In this document: piece after piece, positions 1 through 12,000 of the stretch
Layout: every line of letters begins with the position of its first letter
How positions within the stretch are numbered: position 1 is the first letter of the stretch
From: Laburnicola sp. R22_1
Taxonomy: Eukaryota; Ascomycota; Dothideomycetes; Pleosporales; Didymosphaeriaceae
Direction of reading: 5' to 3'
NCBI GenBank assembly: GCA_014281115.1
Contig: JACONQ010000005.1
Span: 496,001 to 560,000 of the forward strand
DNA: 64,000 bases
Notes under the pieces: generated by a model
The model's database searches: none
Told to the model about the DNA's origin: nothing
Seen by the model: only the letters and a program-made list of their open reading frames with translations
Position numbers and translations under genes: made by a program

Positions 1-1139
1 ATATTATAGAGCTAGTATATAGAAAAAAGGTTATAGCTAGATTTTCTTTTACTATAGTATAGTTACAAAATGTAACTTTATTTATAAAAAAATTGTAATA
101 ATTTATCTAAATATACTAGATTATATAATTAGTATATTAAAAGATAAAAATATTAAAGATAATACTACGTAAGGAAATATAACTAGTATACTAAAAGAAT
201 AAGATTAATATAGTTTTTTTATAACTAAGGGGTTTCTAATAAAAATATTACAATAATAGCAGTTATCTCTCCTACTATTATATATATAGAAAAGCGTTTT
301 AAGAATATTAATATAGTAAATACTTCTTCTTTATTAGAAATATAATTATATATAGTATAGTCGCATTATTTATTTAGTGTTAATTACCTTTTTAATACAT
401 TTTTAAATTAAGCCTATATAGGTTAGGATAGAAAGGCAGCTTTAGGACAGCGCCTAAAAATATAGTTTACTTCTAGTCTCTACTAACATAGTAATAGTTT
501 ATATATAAACTATGCACTTACTCCCTATTATTTATAAGCGCTCTAATAACTATTAAATTTACTTAAAGTATATATAGTAGACTAACTTATTCTATTATTA
601 CTATTATTAGTAATTGCGCTACTTATATATTGCGCTTATCTAATACTATAATAACTATAAGAATATAATATATTTACGCAATACTCTCCTTCTCTAGTAA
701 CTTATTAATAAATATCTTTTTTTCTTTCCCCTTAATTCTGCCCTCTATTACTACTTTTCTAACTAGTAGTAATATAAGAAACTATAGTAGGAACTATAAT
801 AGTTCGTGCCTACCTTCCTACTAGTTATTTACTATTACCTTTTCTTTTACACCCTAATAGCGCCTTTTATCTTATAAAAGACGCCTTTTCTAGTTAGTGT
901 TAGCGTGTAGTTAGTATAGGCCTATACCCTACGCTGCCTACTATATAAGTAAGGGTCCCCTAGGTCCCTTCCTTATCTTCTATTTTAGTATAGTCTTAAT
1001 TTAGTTATCTCTTCTAACTATACTAGCTATTTCTAAGAGATTTGCCCTATAAGACTATATACTACTCTTATATTATACTAAAATTAATATTTTCTTTAGC
1101 TATAAATAGCAATATAATATCTACTCCTTTTTTAAGATA
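1..1139. other. AT-rich RIP-decayed DNA, no gene
   Basis: The stretch is dominated by TA steps with very few CA or TG dinucleotides, the usual outcome of repeat-induced point mutation in ascomycetes. No reading frame longer than a few dozen codons is present on either strand. It is probably an unclassified dead transposon, but I could not assign a family. Confidence 0.7.
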
Positions 1140-1720
1140 CTACTTATAGGCAGTTAAATTAGTAAAAGTTTTGCTTTATTAGTTACTAGAAAGGATCCCT
1201 AGCGCTAGAGAGTTTGTGTTTTACTACCCTAAGTGTTAAAATATAAAGCTAAAAGTAATTTTACTTTATTAAGCTTTTATTTTATAGTAATACTTATTAT
1301 CTATTATATAGTTTATACTATAGATTATATAGTAGTATAATAAGTAGTTACTTATCTTTTAGCGCGTTGTCTAGTTTAAGATTAGACGAAAACGGACAGT
1401 CTAGAAAGTCTAGACTTTAGAATTTTCTTTATCTTATTAATCACGTATTATTGCGTAATTTTAGATAAAGAACTATTAGTTTCTAAAGTAGAACTTAATA
1501 ACTTTCTAGCATATATATAGTCACGTGAATTTATCTATATAAATAAGCTAAAACCCTAAGTTAGAAAAATTAATCTAAGTTAGTTATCTTACTATCTATC
1601 TTATTAAGAATACTATCTATCTTATTATATAAGTATTTTATACTTATTATATTACTACCTACCTACTTTTTACTATATTACGTAATCTATTTTAATACTA
1701 AGGTCTATTAAAAAGGCCAC
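1140..1720. repeat. Left remnant of a ~120-bp tandem array
   Basis: Positions about 1,165-1,233 and 1,703-1,720 match the unit repeated at 8,680-9,040 (shared landmarks are TTAGTTACTAGAAAG, CTAGCGCTA and AAGGTCTATTAAAA). The array was split first by a solo LTR (1,234-1,697) and then by Ty3 element A, which starts at 1,721. The copies differ mainly by C/T and G/A changes, as expected after RIP. Confidence 0.65.
1234..1697. mobile_element. Solo LTR with CTAAG target duplication
   Basis: A 464-bp insert begins TGTTAAAATA and ends TTTTAATA, so it has TG...TA ends, plausibly from TG...CA. It is flanked by CTAAG at 1,229-1,233 and at 1,698-1,702. Removing the insert and one CTAAG restores the continuous tandem-unit sequence. 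It holds a TATA-like stretch near 1,530-1,550 and no coding sequence. These are the marks of a solo LTR left by LTR-LTR recombination. Its parent family is not identified in this window. Confidence 0.65.
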
Positions 1721-1909
1721 TATAAGAGTGTTACTAGGGCACCTAATAGTTAATAAGGCAGAATAGAATAATATTAGGAGGTGAGTGGTAATAAGACAAA
1801 TCGCTACCCACTCTTATCTAAAGTGAGAAAGTTTTTATCTAAACCCTCACTAGGCCCAAAGGGGATATAAGTCCCCATTTGGCCACCTAAGTAATAAGGA
1901 GGCCTTATA
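1721..1909 (-). repeat. 3' LTR of element A
   Basis: This 189-bp copy matches 8,490-8,678. It starts TATAAGAGTG and ends GGCCTTATA on the plus strand. On the minus strand, terminal TG...CA can be inferred after RIP changes. The target duplication GCCAC sits directly outside it. Confidence 0.8.
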
Positions 1910-2246
1910 GTATCCCCCTTTTAGAATTAACCTAACCCAGGTTGCCCTAGGAGATTAAAACGTGCGATATTCTATTATCTTCGCTTAAAAAGTAAATAAT
2001 TGCTAGTCTTATAACTGTATAGTAATAATTGTTGTTATATTAGACGCTATTACACTATTAAGGTGCTCTAGGGCACCTAACTAATTTGGGAGCTAAAGGT
2101 GCTGTTAAGCGAGACTTAGCGCAGTTATTTTAATTTTCGCCTACTCTTATACCACCCTTACTCCTTGCGCCTCTACTAGTTAATTTAGTATGTACTATTC
2201 TACTCTTATTATTCTAATGCGTTCTAATATCCCTTTCTATAGCAAG

Positions 2247-2850
2247 ATGGCCCTTAAGAAGACGCTTACTATATAGTAGGCAAAGTTAGCTTGTAACTAA
2301 TCTACTAGTGCTAATCTATATATTTATTACGTTAAACTTATCTATAAGAGGGATCTACTCTATACATACTATTTTCTAGATACTAAACTTGTCCTATTAA
2401 TTTAAATTAATAGTGTTTAGCTATCTAGGTATAGTAATTGCTTAATTTAGAATAAACACTACCTTATAGTAATATATGCCTATATTAGGCGCCATTATGC
2501 TGCTAACTAAGATAATATAGTGCCCTATTAATTTTAACGCTAAGCTTAATAGTCTTATAGCTGCTTAGGCTCTCCTTTATAGTAGTAATTCTAATAAAAA
2601 TAAGAATCGCGTCTATAAGACTGCTAAGAGGCTTATAAACTATATTAAGTGGGTGTAGTTATCCTTATAGCGCTTTTTATTAACTAATTACTTCTTAGCT
2701 TATTTAAGCCCTACGCACAGAATCTCTATGTCTATAATAGTAGTAATGTCTATTAATTAACCTACTGCTTTACTAAGAAGCGCGCTTATACTAATATAAA
2801 GTGCAAGACTAAGTAATATTACTATAAGAAGGCTATTAACCACGCAACCT
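2247..2850 (+). pseudogene. Decayed antisense Cys-rich gene in element A
   Basis: This plus-strand frame is antisense to element A pol and starts at an ATG in an AAGATG context, 338 bp inside the 3' LTR. Exon 1 (2,247-2,468) reads for 74 codons with TAG/TAA at former Gln or Trp positions. A 52-nt intron (2,469-2,520) has a GT donor, a GCTAAC branch and a TAG acceptor. The second frame opens at 2,521; its 3' end is only approximate. Reading RIP-type TAT/TAC as former Cys, the layout matches the intact gene at 38,244-39,266. It has Asn-x-Cys-Ile-x-Cys near residues 23-28 and then C-x2-C-x6-C at 62-65-72. The exon junction falls two residues after the last Cys, exactly as in the intact gene, and both second exons begin x-Pro-x-x-(Leu/Phe)-x-x-Lys-Leu. 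That this is an orthologue is inference; the frames and splice signals are seen. Confidence 0.6.
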
Positions 2851-5800
2851 ATAAGAGTAGGACTCTAAAGCAAGACAAGGTCTATAATTTCGCCTTTTGT
2901 CCCATTATATTGTATACTAACGCAATTATAGAACAAATATAGACTAACGCGTTATTAGGAGTTTTGGAATAATAGTAAGAGTTCTACTTATAGCCATAGT
3001 CGCAGATAGTGTCTTTTTAGCTTCTTAGTAGTGCTTTTGGCCTCTTTAGGGGCCTTAGACTAATATGTGTGTGTAAGGGGGACCTCTAGGGCCATTATGC
3101 CTTAGTATCTCTAGGAGTGACGGCTTCCTATAATATAGGAGTCTGTTAGGACTTAAATAGCGCCTTCTAGTGGGCGGCGACGTCCTAAAATATCTTAAAC
3201 CCAGAATCTTGGAATATTCTCTGTTTTTTGGCTCTAAGTAAAGTGTAATATGCTCTTATAGTCCTTTATAGTCCTTTTTAACTAACCTCTAGAGATACTA
3301 TAATCTTTCTAAGTTAATATTGCCTTTATAATATCTTATGCTATTAAATACCTTTGCAATTATAGTAAAAAAACCCTTTATAGAAAAAAATAGGTAAAGG
3401 TAGTAAGTGTACTTTCTATAGTAATTCTCTAACTATATAGTTAATCAAAGTCTAATTTCTTATCTATAGAAGAAAGAAATTAAAATTCCCTATTAAAATT
3501 TCCTAAGGAGGTTCTTTTATCCCTCTTTTGCAGTTGTTTAATCTAAACAAGAGCCTCCTTGCTAGCGTTCTAGAATATTCTTTTTTCTAGAATTCTTTAA
3601 TAGCGTTGGCACTTAGATTAGTGCCTGGCTTTTATAAGTTTTCTTCTTCTAAGTAATCTTCCTATTTAATAAGGTATTCCTAGGTTTTAACTAATAACTA
3701 CCTACTCTCTAGCACCTTCTCTATATAATACACATTATTGCTAAACGTATATAGAGTATCTATAATTAGACTTGCTTAAGACTTAATAGCTCCCCTTTAT
3801 TTATATGACTCTAATAACAATATATAGAAGACTAGGTATACGTTTAATTTTAAGAAGTTAACTCTATAGGTTTCTTTTCCTATCGGGTACTTAATTATAC
3901 CTAGTCTAATAAACTTTTAATTAAGTTTGCGCTTAGGTTTTATAGAGTTTAGATATCTAGTAGATATAAATACTTAATTCCTTAGTTTAAGACTAAGGTA
4001 CTTCCTCTTCTTATTAGCGTACTTTTTCTAGTATATATTCGCCGCTATAATCTTTATTTTGTATTAAGCCTATAGTGCAATAATTCTTGCTACAATTAAT
4101 ATGCCTAGTGGCGATTCTCTATTGCTAAGCGGCATTCTAGGCTATTTTGGCGCATAAGAATCCGCTCTATAGTATGCGTAAAAAGGAGTTACTCTAGTTA
4201 CTACGTTTACGCTATTATTATACGCAAATTCTATAATTAGTAACTATCTTATCTAGTTATCCTATTCTAGGCAGTAAAAACACTAAAGATACTACTTAAG
4301 TGTCTAATTCTGCCTTTTAGTTTGCTCTTCTATTTGCGAGTAATAGGTTAATAATAACACTCTTATAGTGTTAAGGTAATAATAAAAAGAGTCCTAATAG
4401 TGAGAGTTTATTATTAGATCTCTATTTAATAAGATTGTCTTAGGAGTATCGTATAACCTAACAATATCTTAAATCTAGGCTTTCGCTAAGTCCTTTGCGT
4501 CCTAATCTATCCTAGCAGGTATATAATAAGCTATCTTTATTAGACAGTCTACTATTACTAGAATAGCATTATAGACTTGGCTAAGTATTTAGCTAGGAGG
4601 TAAGTCCACAATAAAATCCAAGGTAACGTCCTCCTAAGGGCCATTTAGCACAGGCAAAGGATTTAAAAGACTATAGTTAGTGTTAAGGCGCGATAGACAT
4701 CCTACACTTTAAATAGTTATAATAGTAGTCCTTAACTTCGCGTCGCATTCCTTTCTATTAGAAATGCCTCCTTAACTTCTCTAACGTCTTCTTCGCTCTA
4801 AAATGCCTAGCTATAGGGCTATTATAGTATGTCTAGAGAGCCTTCGCCTTTTCCGCACATATTATAAGCAGTTTAATTTTGTTCTACTCTATTACGCCTT
4901 CTTTTAGCGACTCCTCGCCTAACTATTAGGACTAAGGTTCTCCTAGAGCCTTAACTTTATTTTTAATCTCCGAGTCGAATTTAGAGCTAACCTCTATTAA
5001 TAATATTAGCTCTTCTATAATTGCTCTCCTAGGTTTGCGCCTTCTTAGCCGCCTTTATTTCTAGGGTGCCACTTATTAGGATCTTATAATTGTACTAATT
5101 AATTGGGTAGTTAGTTTATTAAAAGTATTCCTACTTAATAATATTCTCAAAGGCTCTATATAAGCCCTATTTCCTTTCTCTACTAGGTGTTGCGCCTTAC
5201 TTATATAGTCAAAGCATCTTAATAGTCTATTCGCTAGGTTTTTCTTCTCTAGCTAGTAGATAATAATAAAATTATACTCTGCTAGCCTCTCATAGATTCT
5301 AACTTACTAGTAGTTTAATTTCTTTATATTTATAAACTATTATAAGTTATTATAATTTATAAGAATAATAAATAGAATACTTAATAGGTAGTGTCGCTAA
5401 TATTTAATACTTTTATTAATAGCTAGCAATTTCTTATTGTGTATATTATATTAAAGTTGTGTGCTGTCTAGCTTTTGTAAAAAGAAACTAATAGGTCGCC
5501 ATTACGGCGTTCTATTAGATTTGGGCACGTTCTGGCTTAATATACTAAATATTGCGCCACCTAAGGTATTTATCTTAAGTCTTATCTTTCTATTAGACTT
5601 AAAGTGTACTAATATAGGCACTACTGTAAATGCGGTCTTTAACTCTTTAAAAGCTACTCTTATCTACGTATTTAGATATAAGAGTTAGCTTTCCTCTCTT
5701 CTTTAAGCATGCCTACTCTGGGCAGCACTAGACTCCTTCTAAGTAAGTTTAGTAAGGGGTAGAGCCACTCTTAAAAACCCTTTAATAAATATCTAGTAAT

Positions 5801-8489
5801 AATTTATAAAACTAATAAACACCCTAATATCGCACACTATCTTAGGGAGTGGCCACTCTATAATTGTTTTTACACGGTCTTCGTATACCCTAACTCCCTT
5901 TTAGCTAATAATATAGTCTAGGTACTCTGTCTCTTCCTAATAAAACTCGCACTTACTAAGTATAATATACAGTTTGGCCTTATATAGCCTTTAGAGGACT
6001 TCTTTTATATGCTATTTATATTCCTCTTCTATATTAGAGAAGATAAGTATATTATCTAAATAGATAATACACGTTATATTAATTAGTTCCGCTAGAACCT
6101 TATTAATATATTCTTAGAATTGTGCCAAAGTATTAGTCAAACTAAACAGCATTACTAAATACTTAAAGTGTCCGTACTTTGTAGGAAAAGCTGTCTTCCA
6201 CTTATTATCTTTCTTAATTCTTATCCTATAATATGCCTTTTAGATATTAAGCTTAGTAAAGAACTTTGCTTTTTCTAATCTTTCTAAGAACTTAGCAATT
6301 AAAGGTAACGCATAATAATTTTTAATAGTAATCTTATTAAGGCTATAGTAATCTACGTATAGTCTTAATATACTATCCTTCTTCTTCGCAAATAGAATTA
6401 GTGCTCTAGCTAGTAACCTTAAATATTATATCCAGCCTCTTCGTAAGTAATCTACGATATACTTGCACAAGACACTTAGCTCGCCCTTAGATAAGTTATA
6501 GAGGGGCTAATAGGGTAGTTGTTTTCTAGGAAGAAGATTAATACTTAGGTTAGTCGCGAAGTATTTTATAAGCACCTCTAATTAATTACTATTCGCTATA
6601 TTAGCGAACTCTTAGTATACCTATAATATAATAGTCTCTACTAAGGTTATAAACATTCTATTGTCTATATAGCCAATATAACACGCGTATAATTCTGCAG
6701 TTAAGTCTAATATTGTTAAGCTAAACTATTCCGCGTCTTTAAGGGCCACTTTAGTATAGTTAGGCACATTCTACCCTAACTTTCCTTAGAATAATAATTA
6801 ACCTATGCGAAAGTTAAGTTTTAAATTATATATGGCAATCCATAGTAATCCTAAGTATATTTTATACTTCCTTAGGTCTACTACTATAAATAGGACCTAG
6901 TAGATCTCTCTATAACCTCTAGTATCTACTAGATATACTTTAGTAACTATAGATCTATATATAGTAATATTCGTACTATTTGCCACCTCTACTATAAAGT
7001 CTAGTAAGAATATTACTATTAGATCTCTCTCCTTCGCAAAGCAAGCAGAAATCACGTTAAGTTTAGCACCACTATTAACTAGTACCTTAACTAAGCCTAA
7101 ATCCCCTACTATAGCCTACACTATTATTATAGTTAGCCTCTTTAGGTAAAGTATATTATAGAGCTTTCTAAGCTACTTATTCTCCTTATACTTAACAATT
7201 GCAGCCAATAGAATAGAGTCTAGTCCTACTAGCCCTTGCCTTTTCCCGCGGACTCTAATGTGTCCTTAGGATAGAAAGGTAGGTCTAAATTTCTCTCCTT
7301 CTTATAATTAGAGAAAATGTTGCCTTTTTTACTATAGTTCTAGTAAGTAACCTTTAGATTATCTTCATCCTTTTCCTTTTGTGTTAAGCTAGACTATTTA
7401 TAGTCCTTTCGCTTCCTTTTACTATATTTAGCCAACTTAGCCAACTCTATAGGGGGCGTTATTAACTTAGGCCTCTTTAATAAGTCCTTAGACTTGTCTT
7501 TACTCTTAGCAGACCGCCCTTCCTCTTAGTAAAGGCGATTGACAATCTCTTCCACCTCTATAAGAGTTTTCCTCTAAGAAGGTAGGTAATACAGAACTTT
7601 CTTATATAGCTTATTATCTATTAAAGCTATAAACTTAGCCACCCTACAATACTTATTCTGCTCTTTAACCTTATTCCACAAAGGGAGAAGGTGGTTAAGT
7701 AGATTAGTTAGGATTTAATTTACCCTTTGGCAACAGTTCTTTATCGTCTTAAATACTCTCTGTTAGCGTTCTAATAGAGTACCCAGGGTATTAAGTATTC
7801 GTTCTATTAACGTCTGCTAGATAGAGGCCTATTTAGGATCTATCTATTATTATTAGTTATAATACAACTCGAACTGGCTTTAAAGATCTTTAGACAAATA
7901 CTGCCTACTAAAGGTAACCTTATAATCTTCTATAATAAAGCGAAAAAGCGCTTATAAGAAATAAAACTCGTAATCCCGCTTATATTAGTTATAATCGCGA
8001 CAATTCTTATAGTTATAAATGTGTAGTAGGGGTGGTCGCAGCAAGGTACTCTATTTAGTGGCTACCAGAAACAATAAGGCTATAGTGGCCACGCGCGAAA
8101 TACTAATAAGCTTATTAAGAGCTACTACGTTGCCAGCTTTATAATATTATTTTATGTCTTTATTATATTATATTTTCTATTATTCTTATTTCTTGCGCGC
8201 CTAATTTCGCAATTCTATAAGATAAGCTGCCTTTCTATTAGCTTCTATTATATTTGGCTCCATCTAAGGGCCTTGCGAACTCTTAAGGCTATTATTAATT
8301 TCTTCTTAGGTAGCCTTCCTAAGTTCCTCTAGTTATTCTTCTACTTGCCTAATAGCACTAGCTTGCTGCCAAGTGTTCCTAAATAGGCCGCCTAGCTCCT
8401 AGCTTACAAAAGCAAGGCGTCTACTAGGTCTACGTATTGCTATTATAGTAGCGAGAATCCTACTGCTGCCTATAAGGGAGCGATTTAAA

Positions 8490-8678
8490 TATAAGGGTGT
8501 CACTAGGGTACCTAATAGTTAATAAGACAGAATAGGATAATATTAGAAGGTAAGTAGTAATAAGACAAATCGCTACCCACTCTTATCTAAAGTGAGAGGG
8601 TTTTTATCTAAACCCCCGCTAGGCCCAAAGGGGAAATAAGTCCCCATTCAGCCACCTAAGTAATAAGGAGGCCTTACA
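8490..8678 (-). repeat. 5' LTR of element A
   Basis: This 189-bp partner of 1,721-1,909 is less decayed and ends in CTTACA on the plus strand. It abuts the GCCAC target duplication and the tandem array that was the insertion target. Confidence 0.8.
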
Positions 8679-9040
8679 GCCACTTCTAAGTTCCTTCTCT
8701 ACTTATTATATAAGGGTAGGAACTTTATTAGTTACTAGAAAGAATCTCTAGCGCTAAGAAGTTTGTGCTTTACTACCCTAAGGTCTATTAAAAGAGACTA
8801 CTTCTAAGTCCCTCCTCTACTTATTATATAAGGGTAGAAACTTTGTTAGTTACTAGAAGGAAATTCTAGCGCTAGGAAGTTTATATTTTACTACTCTAAG
8901 GTCTATTAAAAGAGACTACTTTTAAGTCCCTCCTCTACTTAATATATAAGAGTAGGAACTTTATTAGTTACTAGTTATACTAGATAGTTATTACACTACG
9001 CTAAAGTCTATTAAGAAAGGCCACCTCTAAAATTCTAATA
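8679..9040. repeat. Tandem array, three units of ~120 bp
   Basis: There are three head-to-tail copies, at about 8,680-8,800, 8,801-8,919 and 8,920-9,040. Each contains a 'TAAGTYCCTYCTCTACTT' block, TTAGTTACTAG and AAGTCTATTAA-like ends. The third unit has diverged in the middle. Remnants of the same array lie left of element A, so the array predates that insertion. Function is unknown; it may be repeats from an older LTR. Confidence 0.75.
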
Positions 9041-9049
9041 TTCTAAAGA

Positions 9050-12000
9050 TAAATAATAATTAATAAATAGTAACTATCGCACTACACCTTATAGAGTTAA
9101 CTTGTCTAATAACTACCTTCTAGCGCTAGTACAGTAATAGCACAAGGTATAGAGCTAGAGGAATTAGAGCTAGGCTATAGTAGTAATATAGAAGTTAAAG
9201 TTTTATATATTTTATTTTACACTTTATCTTTTACCTAATCTTTTCTTAGCTTAGACTATACACTAGCTTACACGCTATATAAGATCTACTACTCTAGGTC
9301 TATCTATTATATTCTCTTTATAACCCTACTTTGCTTAACTCTACTATTGCCTATACTATAGTAAGCTACTGCCCTTTTGTCTAAAAGATCTCTTTAGCTT
9401 CTAGAGTATTTTCTAAGTCCTCTTAATATAACTTTATAATAGATAATATAGTAGGAGATATTTATACGCACTTTGGTAATAATAGTTTATATAATATTTA
9501 TTATAGAATTTCTCTATTTAACTTTACTAGCAATCTATTATCTATTAAGTATAGAAAGCAGCCTATAGCTACTTCTAATATAACTAGTTACTTTGCCCCT
9601 AGCCTTATAAAAAAGAAAAGTATTATTAAACTACTAAAAAAGGTCTACCCTAATAGAATTTCTTATAAGGCTCCTAAGTATAATTAACACATTGCTACAC
9701 TTAAAGTAGATTAGCTAGGTAATAAATTTTTACTAGCAGACTTTAAGTAACTTGCGCACTAAGGCAAAGCTAAACTTAAAGCTACTAGAAAGTTTAGCAC
9801 GTTTTTAGCATAATTTAAACTAGACATATTACTTTAGTATAGCCTAGAAATAAAATAATTACTTGCTACATATTAGCTTTAGGCTTAATATTACTTTTTT
9901 TAAGACCTCCTTTTAAAAACAATACTAGATTTAGTAGCTAGGGCTATTATAAAGTCTAAAAATAACTTTATATAAAAAGTATTATTTAGACTTTATATAA
10001 GCGCGCTAATATATTTAAATAAGCTTTTACTATACTTAAGGCATAGTTACCTTATACTATAATATATATAGTAGAGGATAAATTCTAATTATAGTCTAAT
10101 AGTACTAATTACATAGCTATTAAAGATAACTTATTTACCTCTAATAAAGCTCTGTTTTTATTAAAGATAATTATAATCTATAGCGCCGCACTTAAGTCCC
10201 CTTAAAAATAATTCTAATTTATAGCGCTATACTTAAGTCCCCTTAAAAGTCCTTAGCTTAGAAACGCCTAATTTACTATATAGTTTACGCCACTCTTATA
10301 TAGCTAAGTAGAGCTTATTCTACCTAGTTGCGCCCTAATATGCGCCTTACCTAGCACCCTAGTTAGCGCTCTAATATCTACTCTAGCTTATAGTACCTAG
10401 ATAACACTTTTTACTACTTTCTAGTTTTAGAATATATATAAACTAAGCTTGCTAATAGTAATTAGATAAATATACCTTAAGGTAGATACACTTCTACTAT
10501 TTCTTTTAGTATATCTAAGTTAGGACGCTTTATAAAGTTACCTAATATTAATAAGTATTATAAAAAAATATTAATCTAGCCCTAGTATTAAAGATTAACT
10601 AGAGAATATGCGTAATAAGATCTAAATTAATATAAACTACTATTAAAGTAATAACTACGTAGAAAATTATGACAACCTTATAGAAGCTATACTTAGCTGC
10701 CTTAAAGGCGCGCCTTAAGAGACTGCGCAAAATTAGTGTTAAATAAATTAGGCCCTCTAAAAAGATTATAGACCTAACTTACTCTTTAAATTTCTAAAAG
10801 AGACTTACTATAATTTTTTACTCTCTAATAGGCACGTAAAAAGTTCTATAAGTTCTTTCTTTCTAATAGAATAAACGCCTATATATTTCTATAGGCTTTT
10901 AAAAGTCTAACTAGAAAGAGTAAACTAGATATAAAGACCTAGAAGGATAAATTATATCTTAAGTTAACTAAAAGTCTTAAGTTAATACTTTAAAGAGAGA
11001 TAAAAAATCCTAATATTAAGTACTTAGAAATTAAACACTAGATAGCTATAGCTAGCTATACCTTTTAAAATAATAATATAATAAATCTATTTTAGGCGTA
11101 TATATAGACTTTTTATAAGGTACTACCTTCTAAATTTAAGCCCTTATATATAGCAACTAAAAAATAAGCACCTTGCTTTAGACCTACTATTCTCTTCTTA
11201 CCCTTTTATAACTATAATAGAATATAGTATATTAAGTATAATGCTTATTTTTAGTATAGTAAGATAGAAAATAAGCACTTAAGCCACTATAACTATTTTT
11301 AAAAGATAGCTACACAAGCAAATATATAGGTAGTAGACAATTTTAATTTAAATAAACTTAGTATTGCCTACTACTCTAATTTAGAGGTAGGTAATTTATT
11401 AGATAATAAGACTTTAAATATAAGCTACTAGACTACTCTAACCTAGTAGCTTATATAGGACTACTAAACTAATTAATCTAGATAAGCTATAATTTTAATT
11501 ATAAAACACAGATGCTAAACTAAAATTGCTGCCTATAGGCAGTAAGATAGTAAGGGTTTCTAAGCTATTTAGAGGCTCTTAGCTAGTTATACTAGTGTAA
11601 ATTATATGCTAAAGATTAGCTCTTAGGTTGCGAGCCTTAATAGACACTAGTGCTAGCGCTTATAACTTTATTACTTTAAGGTATATAAAAGTAGTATAAA
11701 AATAGCTTATAGCTAACTCCTCTGTCTAAAGATACTAATCCCCCTTAAGAACTTTATAGGGAAGAGAAGTGTAAAAATAGATATCTATTGTATAGCCTAG
11801 CTTAATATTAATAGATATAGCTTTACTATATAGTTTATTTTCTATAATATAAGGGACTATAATCTTATTATTAGTAGGAAATTTATTAAGTAAGCTAACT
11901 GCCTAGTTAACACCTAGGACTGCCGCCTTTATTAAAAAGATAACAAGAATCTAATCTTTACTAGTAATTTTGTCCTATTATAGACTTTTTTCTTATCTAC

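Larger units (their letters stand above)
1721..8678 (-). mobile_element. Ty3/gypsy element A, RIP-decayed, coding on minus strand
   Basis: Two 189-bp LTRs (1,721-1,909 and 8,490-8,678) share long blocks and are flanked by a perfect 5-bp target duplication GCCAC (1,716-1,720 and 8,679-8,683). Translating the minus strand gives a recognisable gypsy reverse transcriptase around 5,850-6,250. It includes a YLDN block near 6,040-6,075 in place of YLDD, preceded by a conserved KTAF...YGHF-type segment and interrupted by TAG/TAA stops at former Gln or Trp codons. Gag lies toward 8.4 kb and the 3' end toward 1.9 kb. A decayed plus-strand gene lies at the 3' end, antisense to pol. The element is dead. 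Confidence 0.85.

Noticed and set aside
5461..5688. Plus-strand 75-codon frame in element A
   Set aside because: It starts with GTG and lies opposite decayed pol, so it is a chance gap between stops in AT-rich DNA.
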